This document shows positions 33,829 through 41,497 of a DNA stretch of 64,000 nt, piece after piece. The notes beneath the pieces were generated by a model. The model worked only from the letters and a program-made list of their open reading frames with translations. It was not told the DNA's origin and did not search any database. Each line of letters opens with the position of its first letter. The stretch's first letter is position 1. This stretch comes from Devosia sp. Root413D1 (lineage in GTDB: Bacteria > Pseudomonadota > Alphaproteobacteria > Rhizobiales > Devosiaceae): the NCBI RefSeq assembly GCF_001425235.1, contig NZ_LMEA01000009.1, forward strand, positions 284,718 to 348,717, read 5' to 3'. A program made the translations under genes and the position numbers.

Positions 33829-34373
33829 TGCGCGGATTGCAGGCAGTGGCCGGCCTTGCTCTGGCAATCGGACTTGGCGCGGCGCTGGCGGTTCCGACAG
33901 TTGCGGCTGAAACAGCACACGACCAGAACGCCTTGCAGATGGCGGCGGACGCCTGCAGCAACCAGGAGTTTTCCTCGCTGCTGCAGGCCATGGCCATTTC
34001 GGACGCGGTGGTCGCCCGCCACAGCGCCCACAGCGTCTCCGTCATTGTCGACGGGGTCAAGACGCTCGTTCCGCGCGAGGGCTATCGCGACTTCCCGATC
34101 GGTATGCTCGACTACTACTGGATCTCCCGCGCCTCGATGCAGGCCTGGGAGGCCAATCCCGACACCGAACTGGTTCACCTGAAGCTGGAACGCAACCAGA
34201 GCCAGAGCAACCAATGGCGCATCGACTACGTGGCGGTCCGATACGATGGCAACTCGTCGGGCGGAGACGATCTCGGCGACGTCGGCGAGACCATCGGTAC
34301 GCCCGGCTACTTGCTGTTCGAGCCGATAGCGGGGTGCTGGGAACTGGTCGAGCATGGAGCCGGCGCGCCGTGA
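33828..34373 (+). CDS. Secreted hypothetical protein coupled to the preceding gene
   Basis: 181 residues from ATG 33828, which overlaps the previous stop by one base (TGATG). A signal peptide (LQAVAGLALAIGLGAALAVP, then TVAA) precedes a mature part with two Cys (one in ADACSNQEF, one in IAGCWELVEH near the C-terminus) that may bridge. LVPREGYRDFPIGMLDYYWI and VDYVAVRYDG are its most conserved-looking parts. No family is recognised. Pairing with the Tyr-rich secreted protein suggests that the two act together in the periplasm or outside the cell. Confidence 0.65.
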   Translation: MRGLQAVAGLALAIGLGAALAVPTVAAETAHDQNALQMAADACSNQEFSSLLQAMAISDAVVARHSAHSVSVIVDGVKTLVPREGYRDFPIGMLDYYWISRASMQAWEANPDTELVHLKLERNQSQSNQWRIDYVAVRYDGNSSGGDDLGDVGETIGTPGYLLFEPIAGCWELVEHGAGAP

Positions 34374-34432
34374 CCGGCTGACCCCGCGACGCCTGCGCCG
34401 TGGACGTCCAGGGGCGCTCCAGGACGTTCGCG

Positions 34433-34810
34433 TCAGGCGGCTTGTAGTTTGTCGCCCTGCTGGCGAGGCACTGCGGGCAAGTCCCGGCCCCAAATTTCCA
34501 GTGCATCCGTGACCGACCTCAGCTTGGCGCCCAGCGGCGTCAGCGAGTACTCCACCTTGGGCGGAACGACGGGATAGACGGTTCGGGTGACGATCCCCCC
34601 GGCCTCGAGCTCGCGAAGCTGTGCCGTCAGCATCTGCTGGGTGACATCCGGAATGGCGCGACGCAGCTCGCTGAACCGCTTGGTTCCCGGCATCAGGTGG
34701 AAGACGATATGGAGCTTCCACTTCCCTCCCAACGCGCTGACGGCCCGGGTCACTGGACACTCGGGACCGGGGCCACACGGGGGGTCGGCTCTCATCGTTG
34801 GTGTCTCCAT
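34433..34810 (-). CDS. HxlR family transcriptional regulator
   Basis: 125 residues. The family core is complete: ECPVTRAVSALGGKWKLHIV, MPGTKRFSELRRAIPDVTQQ, MLTAQLRELEAGGIVTRTVY and VEYSLTPLGAKL. HxlR proteins are winged-helix regulators that often sense reactive electrophiles or quinones, sometimes through the N-terminal cysteine, which is present. It is divergent from the NmrA-type quinone reductase at 34909. Regulation of that gene and of itself through the 98-base shared region is the usual arrangement. Confidence 0.9.
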   Translation of the reverse strand: METPTMRADPPCGPGPECPVTRAVSALGGKWKLHIVFHLMPGTKRFSELRRAIPDVTQQMLTAQLRELEAGGIVTRTVYPVVPPKVEYSLTPLGAKLRSVTDALEIWGRDLPAVPRQQGDKLQAA

Positions 34811-34816
34811 AGTATG

Positions 34817-34840
34817 ATTTTCAGGAGTATCTCAGAAAAT
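34817..34840. promoter_or_regulatory. Candidate HxlR operator between divergent genes
   Basis: ATTTTC (34817-34822) and GAAAAT (34835-34840) are mirrored around AGGAGTATCTCA in an AT-rich patch immediately upstream of the hxlR-type start. It is an imperfect 24-base inverted repeat of the size bound by HxlR dimers. Position and symmetry are the only evidence. Confidence 0.4.
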
Positions 34841-34908
34841 TATGCGTTCTTGCGATCTTGGAAGCAAGACATACCTTCCGCGGCGCTCAACGCAAATGGA
34901 GTTTTGCC

Positions 34909-35787
34909 GTGAAGAACATCCTCGTCTTCGGCGCCACCGGTCCACAGGGGCGTCCCGTCGCCGAGAAACTTCTCGCCGAAGGATACAAGGTCCGTGCGCT
35001 GGTTCGCGATGCCGCCAAGGCGGAAGGCCTTGCCGCTTCCGGAGTCGATGTTGTCACCGGTGACCTGGCCGACCCTGCCAGTGTCTCCGCCGCGATGCGT
35101 GGACAGGACGGCGTGTTCCTGCTCGTGTCATTCGTCACTGGCCGCATCGAGCACGCTCGTACGGTCATCGATGCGGCGACGGAGCACGGCATACGCAAGA
35201 TCGTATGGAACGCGACGGGCGCAATTGCACCGGAGCCCACTGGTAACCCGGCTATCGACATCAGGCGCGACATCCTCGCGGCCCTCGAAAGAAGCGGCAT
35301 TCCATTCGTGGCGCTGCAGCCGACGGTCTACATGGAGAACTTCCTATTGCCGTTCATCACGGCGGAAGTCGCCGAAAAGCACACACTGGCGTATCCAATG
35401 CCGGAGGCGGTTCGCTGCCAGTGGATCAGCCAGCTCGATGCAGCTTCGTACACGGTCGCGGCATTCAGGCATCAAGGGGACGAGAACCTGATCCTCGAGA
35501 TCAGTGGTCCCGAGCAGCTTTCCGGGCCCGAGATCGCACTACGCTTCAGCAGCGGACTGCAGCGCAGCATCGATTTCAGGCCCATGCCGCCCAAGGAGTT
35601 CGGCGCTTTGCTCGCTTTTGGCGCAAGCGCGGATCTGGTGGCGAGCTATTACGAGCAGGTGTTCGTCGACCCCTCAAAGATGACCACCAATGTCGATCAC
35701 CAGCGGGTCGTCGACCTGCTCCCGATCACCCCAACCTCGGTGGAGGACTTTGCCCGGATGTATCGGAGCCAGTTCAGTCGGAGCTAA
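34909..35787 (+). CDS. NmrA-like NAD(P)-binding protein (quinone reductase/azoreductase type)
   Basis: 292 residues from GTG 34909 with GGAG seven bases upstream. The Rossmann start ILVFGATGPQGRPVAEKL, VRALVRDAAKAEGLA, GVDVVTGDLADPASV and FLLVSF form the NmrA/QorB pattern. There is no catalytic YxxxK, as is usual for this atypical SDR group. Members reduce quinones or azo dyes or act as redox sensors. Divergent pairing with an HxlR regulator suggests induction by electrophiles. The substrate is not known. Confidence 0.85.
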   Translation: MKNILVFGATGPQGRPVAEKLLAEGYKVRALVRDAAKAEGLAASGVDVVTGDLADPASVSAAMRGQDGVFLLVSFVTGRIEHARTVIDAATEHGIRKIVWNATGAIAPEPTGNPAIDIRRDILAALERSGIPFVALQPTVYMENFLLPFITAEVAEKHTLAYPMPEAVRCQWISQLDAASYTVAAFRHQGDENLILEISGPEQLSGPEIALRFSSGLQRSIDFRPMPPKEFGALLAFGASADLVASYYEQVFVDPSKMTTNVDHQRVVDLLPITPTSVEDFARMYRSQFSRS

Positions 35788-35923
35788 CCCGGTCGGGTAC
35801 GCCAACCCATTCGCAGCGGCAGAAACCGTAGTAAAGTGCCCGGCGTGAGCCGGTGCGCCGAGCGCGGGTTGCTGCCGTCGCGCCGCCGGTGCTGGGCGAA
35901 GCCGGGCGAATCGCGGAGGCGAG

Positions 35924-36847
35924 ATGAAGACTGACGACTTGGCAGCGCTGTTCGATCGGGCGGCCGGCGATCTGGGAACCATTGACCAGCACCTCCAAGC
36001 TCTGGCGACGGAGCGCCGATTGCCCCGGCTGGCGCTCGCCATGTGCGCGGCCCGCTACGAGGAGGCGGCGCCAATCCTGCAAGGCCTGCTTGACCGGGCG
36101 GCCGCCGGGGCTGCCTTGTCCGAGGACGAGGAACACTTGTTGTTCCGTGGCCTGCATATTCAGGGCGGGGCAAAGGACAAACAGGTATTTCCGGCCTTGC
36201 TACGGCTGTTGCGGCGGCCCAAGGCCACGGTCGACCGGCTGCTTGGCTACGCCATCACCGAGACCCTGGCGAGGATCGTCGGTGGCGTCTTCGATGGCGA
36301 TGCCGACGCCCTCTTCGCGTTGATCGCGGATCGAAAGGTCGACGAGTTCGTGCGGGACGCGGTGTTTGGCGCCGCCACCTTCCTGACCTGGGAAGGCAGC
36401 ATATCCGCCGAACGGATGCATGGCTTCGTACAACGCTTCTACGACGAGCGGCTGGCCGGCAACCAGGACTACGCCTGGATCGGCTGGCTCGAAGCGATCG
36501 CCCTGCTCGGCCAGCGCGACCTGGTGCCGCTCGTCGATCGCGCCTGGGACGAAGGCCGGATCGACACCGAAGCCCTCAGGCGCCACCATTTCGATAGCGA
36601 CCTGGCCGGAGCCGAAAACGCCCCTGGCGATGTGACACGGTTCCGGCGCGCTCGGCTGGGCCACATCGAGGATGTAGTGGAAGCGCTGGAGTGGACGGAC
36701 CATTCGTATGAGGACGAGGCTGACACGGTCGCTGCTTGGGCAGACCTGCCCGCAGACCCGGTCACCAACCCGTGGCGTGGCGTCGGACGCAACGATCCGT
36801 GCCCATGCGGCAGCGGCAAGAAGGCGAAGCGCTGCCACCTCGCCTAG
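35924..36847 (+). CDS. DUF1186-like protein with C-terminal SEC-C zinc motif
   Basis: 307 residues. Residues 1 to about 280 are helical repeats resembling DUF1186 proteins (LFRGLHIQGGAKDKQVFPAL, DRLLGYAITETLARIVGGVF, FVRDAVFGAATFLTWEG). The last 18 residues are a SEC-C motif (GRNDPCPCGSGKKAKRCH), which binds zinc through CxCx8CH and is shared with the SecA C-terminus. SEC-C proteins can bind ribosomes or SecB-like partners, but this family has no established role. There is no signal peptide. ATG 35924 follows GGAGGCGAG (good ribosome site). Confidence 0.82.
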   Translation: MKTDDLAALFDRAAGDLGTIDQHLQALATERRLPRLALAMCAARYEEAAPILQGLLDRAAAGAALSEDEEHLLFRGLHIQGGAKDKQVFPALLRLLRRPKATVDRLLGYAITETLARIVGGVFDGDADALFALIADRKVDEFVRDAVFGAATFLTWEGSISAERMHGFVQRFYDERLAGNQDYAWIGWLEAIALLGQRDLVPLVDRAWDEGRIDTEALRRHHFDSDLAGAENAPGDVTRFRRARLGHIEDVVEALEWTDHSYEDEADTVAAWADLPADPVTNPWRGVGRNDPCPCGSGKKAKRCHLA

Positions 36848-37001
36848 CGCCTCTGGTCATCGCCTGAACGACGCGAGCGATGGCGTCGTCCGCTTTGGGC
36901 GGGCAGATCGCACGGTCGGGTCTTCGACCTTCCCCACTCGACGGCCGGCGGCATTTCCGGCACTACCCGTCACGATACCGATAGCCGCTAAAGGGGTGCC
37001 G

Positions 37002-37952
37002 ATGTCTCGTCCGATCTTTGCCGATCCGATCTTCGATGGTGCGGCCGATCCGGTGGTGATCAACCGGCGCGGCACCGACGAGTGGTGGATGTTCTACACC
37101 GTGCGCCGGGCGGCGCATGTCGGCCCGGGCGTCGAATGGGTGCATGGCAGCCCGATCGGCATCGCCGTGTCGAGCGATGGCGGCGCGAACTGGGACTATC
37201 GCGGCACCGTTGCGGGCCTCGACGACCCCTCAGATGCCGGGCTCAACACGCACTGGGCGCCCGAGGTGATCTGGGCGCTGGGCGAGTACCACATGTACCT
37301 CAGTTACATCACCGGCACGCCCGATCGCTGGGCCGGCTTCCCACGCCGCATCGTCCACTTCACCAGCCCCGACCTCGTCGCCTGGACCCGCCGCTCGGTG
37401 CTGCCACTGGCGTCGGAATTCGTGATCGACGCTGCGGTCGCGCTCTGTGCCGATGGGCTGTACCGGCTCTGGTACAAGGATGAGGGCAACGGCTCATGCA
37501 CCGGGGTCGCCATCAGCACCGACCTCTACACCTGGACGCATGAGGGGATCGCCATTCCGGGTTCACGGCACGGCGGCAGGGGGCACGAGGGGCCAAATGT
37601 GTTCGAACTCGGTGGTCACTCCTGGATGATCGTCGACGAGTGGCGCGGGCAGGCCGTGTTCCGCTCCGACGATGCCAGGACCTGGGAGCGGCAGGGGCTG
37701 ATCCTTGATGTGCCCGGCGATCACCCCGAGGATCGGCAGGTGGCGCGCCACGCCGACGTGGTGGTGCAGGATGGCTGGGCGGCGCTGGTCTATTTCACTC
37801 ATCCCAATACCGGCACCGACCACACGCACGAGATGGATACGCCGAGCGCCCGCCGCAGCACCATCCACTGGGCCAGGCTGACGGTCGAGGACGGCGTGCT
37901 CCGTTGCGAGCGCAATGTCGGGGCGCTGCAGCTGCAGGCGCTGCGGGACTAG
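37002..37952 (+). CDS. Glycoside hydrolase family 43-like beta-propeller protein
   Basis: 316 residues from ATG 37002 (AAGGGG upstream). The repeats of a five-bladed propeller are visible: IFDGAADPVVINRRG...WWMFYT, GIAVSSDGGANWDYRG, HWAPEVIWALGEYHMYLSY, VHFTSPDLVAWTRR, YRLWYKDEGNG and FELGGHSWMIVDEW. The Asp in ADPVV and the Glu in GHEGPNVFE/WAPEV positions fit the GH43/GH32-like active-site pattern. There is no signal peptide, so action is probably intracellular on imported oligosaccharides. Which sugar linkage it cuts, or whether it is a phosphorylase (GH130-like), cannot be decided. Confidence 0.78.
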   Translation: MSRPIFADPIFDGAADPVVINRRGTDEWWMFYTVRRAAHVGPGVEWVHGSPIGIAVSSDGGANWDYRGTVAGLDDPSDAGLNTHWAPEVIWALGEYHMYLSYITGTPDRWAGFPRRIVHFTSPDLVAWTRRSVLPLASEFVIDAAVALCADGLYRLWYKDEGNGSCTGVAISTDLYTWTHEGIAIPGSRHGGRGHEGPNVFELGGHSWMIVDEWRGQAVFRSDDARTWERQGLILDVPGDHPEDRQVARHADVVVQDGWAALVYFTHPNTGTDHTHEMDTPSARRSTIHWARLTVEDGVLRCERNVGALQLQALRD

Positions 37953-38052
37953 TGCCTTCGCCATCGAGATGCACAGTGCCCAGGCGCATAAGTCCGGATC
38001 GCGAAGCGGCAGCGCGATCGGTCGAAGCACAGCGTTTCGGCCCCACCATCGG

Positions 38053-38146
38053 TGTCATTCCCGCGTAGGCGGGAACCTAGTGGGATGCTGCGGCGCCCGC
38101 TGGCTCTGGGAGATCCCACGGGGTCCCCGCCTACGCGGGGATGACG
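38053..38146. repeat. Inverted repeat element (GTCATTCCCGC... family)
   Basis: TGTCATTCCCGCGTAGGCGG, then GAAC (from 38053), is mirrored by GTCCCCGCCTACGCGGGGAT, then GAC (to 38145). Each arm has its own CGCGTAGGCG-type hairpin. The outer GTCAT..CCC/GGGG..ATGAC ends match the element at 4997-5099, so it belongs to the same broad family. It fills much of the gap between convergent genes and has no coding content. Confidence 0.7.
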
Positions 38147-38231
38147 CCGGTGGTCAAGGCTAGGGTTGAGCCTGGTCCGGGACGAATCCCTGCCTGTGCA
38201 GGGCAGGGATCGTCCCCGTGGCCTCGCGCCG

Positions 38232-39275
38232 CTACTTCAAACTGATAAACGCCAACCCGTTATTGGCGTTCATCGGCACGACCAGTTGCTCGGCGCCGGC
38301 GTCGTAGCACATCGAGGCGGCGCTCGGGATGTTCTCGGCGATCAGCGAAGCGGTGCCGTCGGGCGTCAGTTTGGTGATGCCGCCGTTCGTCACGCTGCTG
38401 ATGTACTTGGTGCCATCGGGCAGGATGACGATGCCGTCATTGCCCGGTTGCGCCGCTTGCTCGGTCTTCAGCAGCTTGGCGTCGGCGGCCGCAAAGGTCA
38501 GCACCTCGTCATTGCCGATATTGACCACCACCACGTTCCCATCGGCATCGAAGGCGATGCCGTTGGGCTGGTTGAGCGGCGCGCCCGCTATCCACACCGA
38601 GGCCGCGCCATCCGGCGTCACCTTCCAGATCTGCCAGGTGTCGGGCTCCGGTGATTTGCCGCCAACGCCCGTATTGCTGGCATAGATGGTGCCGTCCGGC
38701 GCTACCTCGATATCGTTGATCCAGGGCGATCCCTCGATCCTGGCTTCACCCTCGGGCTCGCCGGTTTTCATGTCGAACTTGCGGATCACTGCGACGCTCG
38801 GCGTCGTCTTGGTCGGATCGGCCGGGTCTGCGGTGCCACCATCGCGGTCGGCGAGATAGAGCACGCCGCCCTCGATATCGCTGCCGAACGGCTCGTTGAG
38901 GAGCAGCGGCGGCATGAGGTCGGCGCGCTGCTGCGGGTTCTGCACGCCGATCCAGCGCGCCGTGTTGACCGAGCCGTCGTGGTTGATCAGCGCGACGAAG
39001 GCGTTGTTCTCCTGGATTGCCTGGTTGACGCCGCGCGCCGGCGCCACGATCAGGTCGCGCTCGGCATCATAGGAGCAGCTTTCGGTGGCGTAGATCGCGC
39101 CGAACACCTTCACGTTGCTCGACATCGGCGCAAAGCCGCCGTCAGCGGCGGGATTCACCGGCAGGCCCAGTGGGTTACCGACGAAGTACGGTCCTGGGGC
39201 TGGCCCCTGCGCCAGTGCGGGGCTCGCGGCGACCCCGGCGACGAGGATCAGGCTGGCGATCGAAACAGGCTTCAT
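38232..39275 (-). CDS. Periplasmic SMP-30/gluconolactonase-like beta-propeller protein
   Basis: 347 residues from ATG 39275. A clear Sec signal peptide (IASLILVAGVAASPALAQ) is followed by six-bladed propeller repeats: GSDIEGGVLYLADRDGG, SPWINDIEVAPDGTIYASNT, LNQPNGIAFDADGNVVVVNI, GNDGIVILPDGTKYISSVTN and GGITKLTPDGTA. The NGIAFDADGN and NDIEVAPDG blocks are typical of SMP-30/NHL lactonase-type propellers. It may be a periplasmic lactonase or sugar-binding protein. An FCD-type GntR gene lies 97 bases upstream on the same strand and may control it. Confidence 0.75.
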   Translation of the reverse strand: MKPVSIASLILVAGVAASPALAQGPAPGPYFVGNPLGLPVNPAADGGFAPMSSNVKVFGAIYATESCSYDAERDLIVAPARGVNQAIQENNAFVALINHDGSVNTARWIGVQNPQQRADLMPPLLLNEPFGSDIEGGVLYLADRDGGTADPADPTKTTPSVAVIRKFDMKTGEPEGEARIEGSPWINDIEVAPDGTIYASNTGVGGKSPEPDTWQIWKVTPDGAASVWIAGAPLNQPNGIAFDADGNVVVVNIGNDEVLTFAAADAKLLKTEQAAQPGNDGIVILPDGTKYISSVTNGGITKLTPDGTASLIAENIPSAASMCYDAGAEQLVVPMNANNGLAFISLK

Positions 39276-39372
39276 CGACTTTCTCCACTTCTTGTTGCAG
39301 GCAACCGACTGGAGGCTCGCCGTAATGTACAGGCGTTCCCCCGCATGGCTTCGTCGCTTGCCGGCGCGTGGA

Positions 39373-40098
39373 TCAGTCCGTCCCGTCCGGCGCGTTGCTG
39401 GTCGACGCAAACGTCGCCGTGATGATCTCGAGCGTCTGCCGATAGTGCTTCATCAGCAGCTCGACCGCAGTCTTCGTATCGCCGGCCAGCGCCGCATCGG
39501 CGATCAGCCGGTGCTCGTCGGGACGGGCTTCGAAGGGCGCCGGGTTGGCGCTCTCGGTAATGAACCGGTACGAGTCCACCCGATCGCGGATCTCCTGGCA
39601 GTAGCGCAGCAGCAGCGACGAGCCGCAGGCGCTGATCAGCACCTGGTGGAACTGCTTGTGCCGTTCGTCCCAGGCGGGGTTGAGCTGCTGGCGCGCCGCG
39701 TCGGCATATCTGTCGGTTCGCGATAGCCAGTGCAGCGCCAGCACCAGGTTCTCCTCCCATTCGACCGTGCGGTTCGCGATGCTTTCCTCGAGCGCGCGTT
39801 CGTCGAGCCAGCACCGGGTCTTGATCAGTTCCTCCAGCACCTCTGTCGTGAACGCAGCCACGAAGAACCCTCGTCGTTCCTCGCGTTTGACCAGCCCTTC
39901 CGACACCAGACCGATCAGCGCTTCGCGGATCGGGATGTGCGATGTCTCGTAGCGGTCGGCGAGGTCCTCAATATTCACCTTGGTGCCCGGCCGAAGCTTG
40001 CCCGTGAGGATGTCGCCCCTCAGCGTGGCTCGGATCCGGGTGGCGGAAACGATCGCACTGTCTGGAACGCGATCGCCGGTCTTTGGCAGAGTTGACAC
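39373..40098 (-). CDS. GntR family regulator, FCD subfamily
   Basis: 241 residues from GTG 40098 with AAGGGA about seven bases upstream; longer in-frame starts add residues unlike the family. The winged helix contains LRPGTKVNIEDLADRYETSH, IPIREALIGLVSEGLV and EERRGFFVA. The FCD domain has LDERALEESIANRTVEWEEN, HKQFHQVLISACGSSLLL and DEHRLIADAALAGDTKTAV with the usual Asp/His metal residues. It probably controls the SMP-30-like gene downstream. The effector is unknown. Confidence 0.87.
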   Translation of the reverse strand: MSTLPKTGDRVPDSAIVSATRIRATLRGDILTGKLRPGTKVNIEDLADRYETSHIPIREALIGLVSEGLVKREERRGFFVAAFTTEVLEELIKTRCWLDERALEESIANRTVEWEENLVLALHWLSRTDRYADAARQQLNPAWDERHKQFHQVLISACGSSLLLRYCQEIRDRVDSYRFITESANPAPFEARPDEHRLIADAALAGDTKTAVELLMKHYRQTLEIITATFASTSNAPDGTD

Positions 40099-40173
40099 TG
40101 TTAGGTCCCTTGCGAGAGGCTGCGGACCGTCCAATAACTCCAAAAACACGAAAAAATCAGAGGCAAAGCGCTG

Positions 40174-40213
40174 TCAGGAAAAGTTGCAGACTTTTCCGGT
40201 TCGAAAGCGCGGC
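40174..40213. repeat. Short palindromic motif shared with 7100-7133
   Basis: GTCAGGAAAAGTTGCAGACT, then TTTCCGGTTCGAAAGCGCGG, contains the inverted repeat GGAAAAG-TTGCAGA-CTTTTCC (40177-40197). The same words with one- and two-base changes occur downstream of the LuxR-type gene. The sequence lies between the end of the 40230 gene and the GntR gene, so it could be a terminator-like hairpin or a regulator site. Confidence 0.5.
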
Positions 40214-40229
40214 AAATCAAGGACCCTTC

Positions 40230-40622
40230 CTACGGTGATGCGGTCGCCGCGGCGTCGCAGGGTAGAAACTCCCCCGCGGGCCCGGCGCCGTCTTTGAGCG
40301 CAACGGTCAGTTTGCTGCCATCGGCGCTCTCGGTGACCTCGAGCGTGCCGCGCACCACTTCGTCGTGGCCGCTCTCACAGGCAATCTTCACCTCAAAGGC
40401 CTTGTCGCCCGCTTCGGTTATGTTGGTGTAGGGGCAGACATTGCCTTCAAAGCGCACATCGTCGGCGCTGATCAGCACCTTGTCGCCGCTGCTGTCGGCC
40501 GCCCCGGCATGCGCCGCACAACCGGCCGGCGTGCCATAGCTGCCGGCGAGCGGCAGGCTGGCGGCCAGCACAGCGGTGGGAATTGCGACCAGAACGGCCG
40601 CAAGAGTCAGTCTGAGTTTCAC
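40230..40622 (-). CDS. Secreted hypothetical protein
   Basis: 130 residues from GTG 40622 (AGGAG seven bases upstream); a TTG start at 40655 is a weaker alternative. A signal peptide (LRLTLAAVLVAIPTAVLAAS) precedes a small domain with four or five Cys (GCAAHAG, NVCPYTNI, IACESGHD, FLPCDAAA) that probably form disulphides in the periplasm. No family is recognised. It lies 34 bases after the Rieske gene on the same strand and is likely co-transcribed with it. Confidence 0.7.
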   Translation of the reverse strand: MKLRLTLAAVLVAIPTAVLAASLPLAGSYGTPAGCAAHAGAADSSGDKVLISADDVRFEGNVCPYTNITEAGDKAFEVKIACESGHDEVVRGTLEVTESADGSKLTVALKDGAGPAGEFLPCDAAATASP

Positions 40623-40656
40623 TGCGTCACTCCTCTTGAGTGCAAAGGAGGCCAAT

Positions 40657-41271
40657 CTAGCGGTCGTCTTCGCCCATCATGTCGCCGCCGACACGGGAGT
40701 CGAAGGCTTCCGCCACCACCAGCTTGCCGTCCTGAACGGCAAGCCCGAGCTGCGGCAGCTTCCGCACCGCCGGGCCGTGCGCTACCTCGCCGTTCTTGGT
40801 CGGGTCGAACCGAGAACCATGGCAGTCGCAGGCCAGGAGCTTGTTCTTCAGGGTATCGGTGAGCGGGCAGCCGGCATGCGTGCAGATGATGGTGTAGCCC
40901 AGTACGCCCTCGGCCGACTTGGCCGCGGTTTCCGCCGGCAGGGCTGCCGGGTCGTAGCGCAGCAGCAGCACGGTGTTCTCGTACTCGGCGTTGCGCACCA
41001 CGCCGTCGGGCGACATCGCCACCGCTTCGAACGGCTTGCTGTCGAGCTTGATGCTGTCGGGCGTCAACGGCGTATTGCCGGCCGGCGAAACCAGGAAATC
41101 CCCGACCTGCGGCGGCATTGCATCAGGCGCCGCAGCGATCGCCGCGCCACCCAGCCCGGCAAAGGCGCCGGCCGCCGCGAGGCCACCGAGGACGCTCCGC
41201 CGGCTGATCCTGGTGCACGCGCACCCGCATTGAGTCTCGATCACCGGATCGGCCGCAGTGCCTTGTTTCAT
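40657..41271 (-). CDS. Tat-exported Rieske [2Fe-2S] protein
   Basis: 204 residues. A twin-arginine signal (SRRSVLGGLAAAGAFAGLGG, from residue 23) is preceded by an unusual cysteine-rich stretch QCGCACTRI (Cys15, 17, 19). The Rieske fold has CTHAGCPL (cluster ligands Cys130, His132) and CDCHGSRFD (Cys148, His151), with Cys135 and Cys150 as the usual stabilising disulphide. It is a stand-alone Rieske protein with no cytochrome b or c1 genes nearby, so it is not simply a bc1 subunit. Divergent from the PQQ dehydrogenase at 41498, it might take part in periplasmic electron transfer; that is inference. Confidence 0.9.
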   Translation of the reverse strand: MKQGTAADPVIETQCGCACTRISRRSVLGGLAAAGAFAGLGGAAIAAAPDAMPPQVGDFLVSPAGNTPLTPDSIKLDSKPFEAVAMSPDGVVRNAEYENTVLLLRYDPAALPAETAAKSAEGVLGYTIICTHAGCPLTDTLKNKLLACDCHGSRFDPTKNGEVAHGPAVRKLPQLGLAVQDGKLVVAEAFDSRVGGDMMGEDDR

Positions 41272-41345
41272 CAGCTAATTCTCCTCAAGTGCCGGCCTCG
41301 GCAGGCCGGCGGCGCGGCCGCCATCACCGCGCCCTCGTTCAGATC

Positions 41346-41384
41346 GAATATAGAAAATAGCCGTCAGTGCTTGTTCCTATATTC
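41346..41384. promoter_or_regulatory. Candidate operator upstream of the PQQ dehydrogenase gene
   Basis: GAATATAG (41346-41353) and CTATATTC (41377-41384) form a perfect 8-bp inverted repeat separated by 23 bases, in the only AT-rich patch between the divergent Rieske and PQQ dehydrogenase genes. Arm spacing of about three helical turns is compatible with a regulator dimer pair. The regulator is not known. Confidence 0.35.
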
Positions 41385-41497
41385 TGAATTGGGTTTTGTA
41401 GGTCGCGTACATTCTGGCGGCGAAACGTCGCATTGCGATAACGTCGCAGCGCCCACGATCCCCATCGGATCGGCGGCCGAGTTTTCGAAATAAAGGG

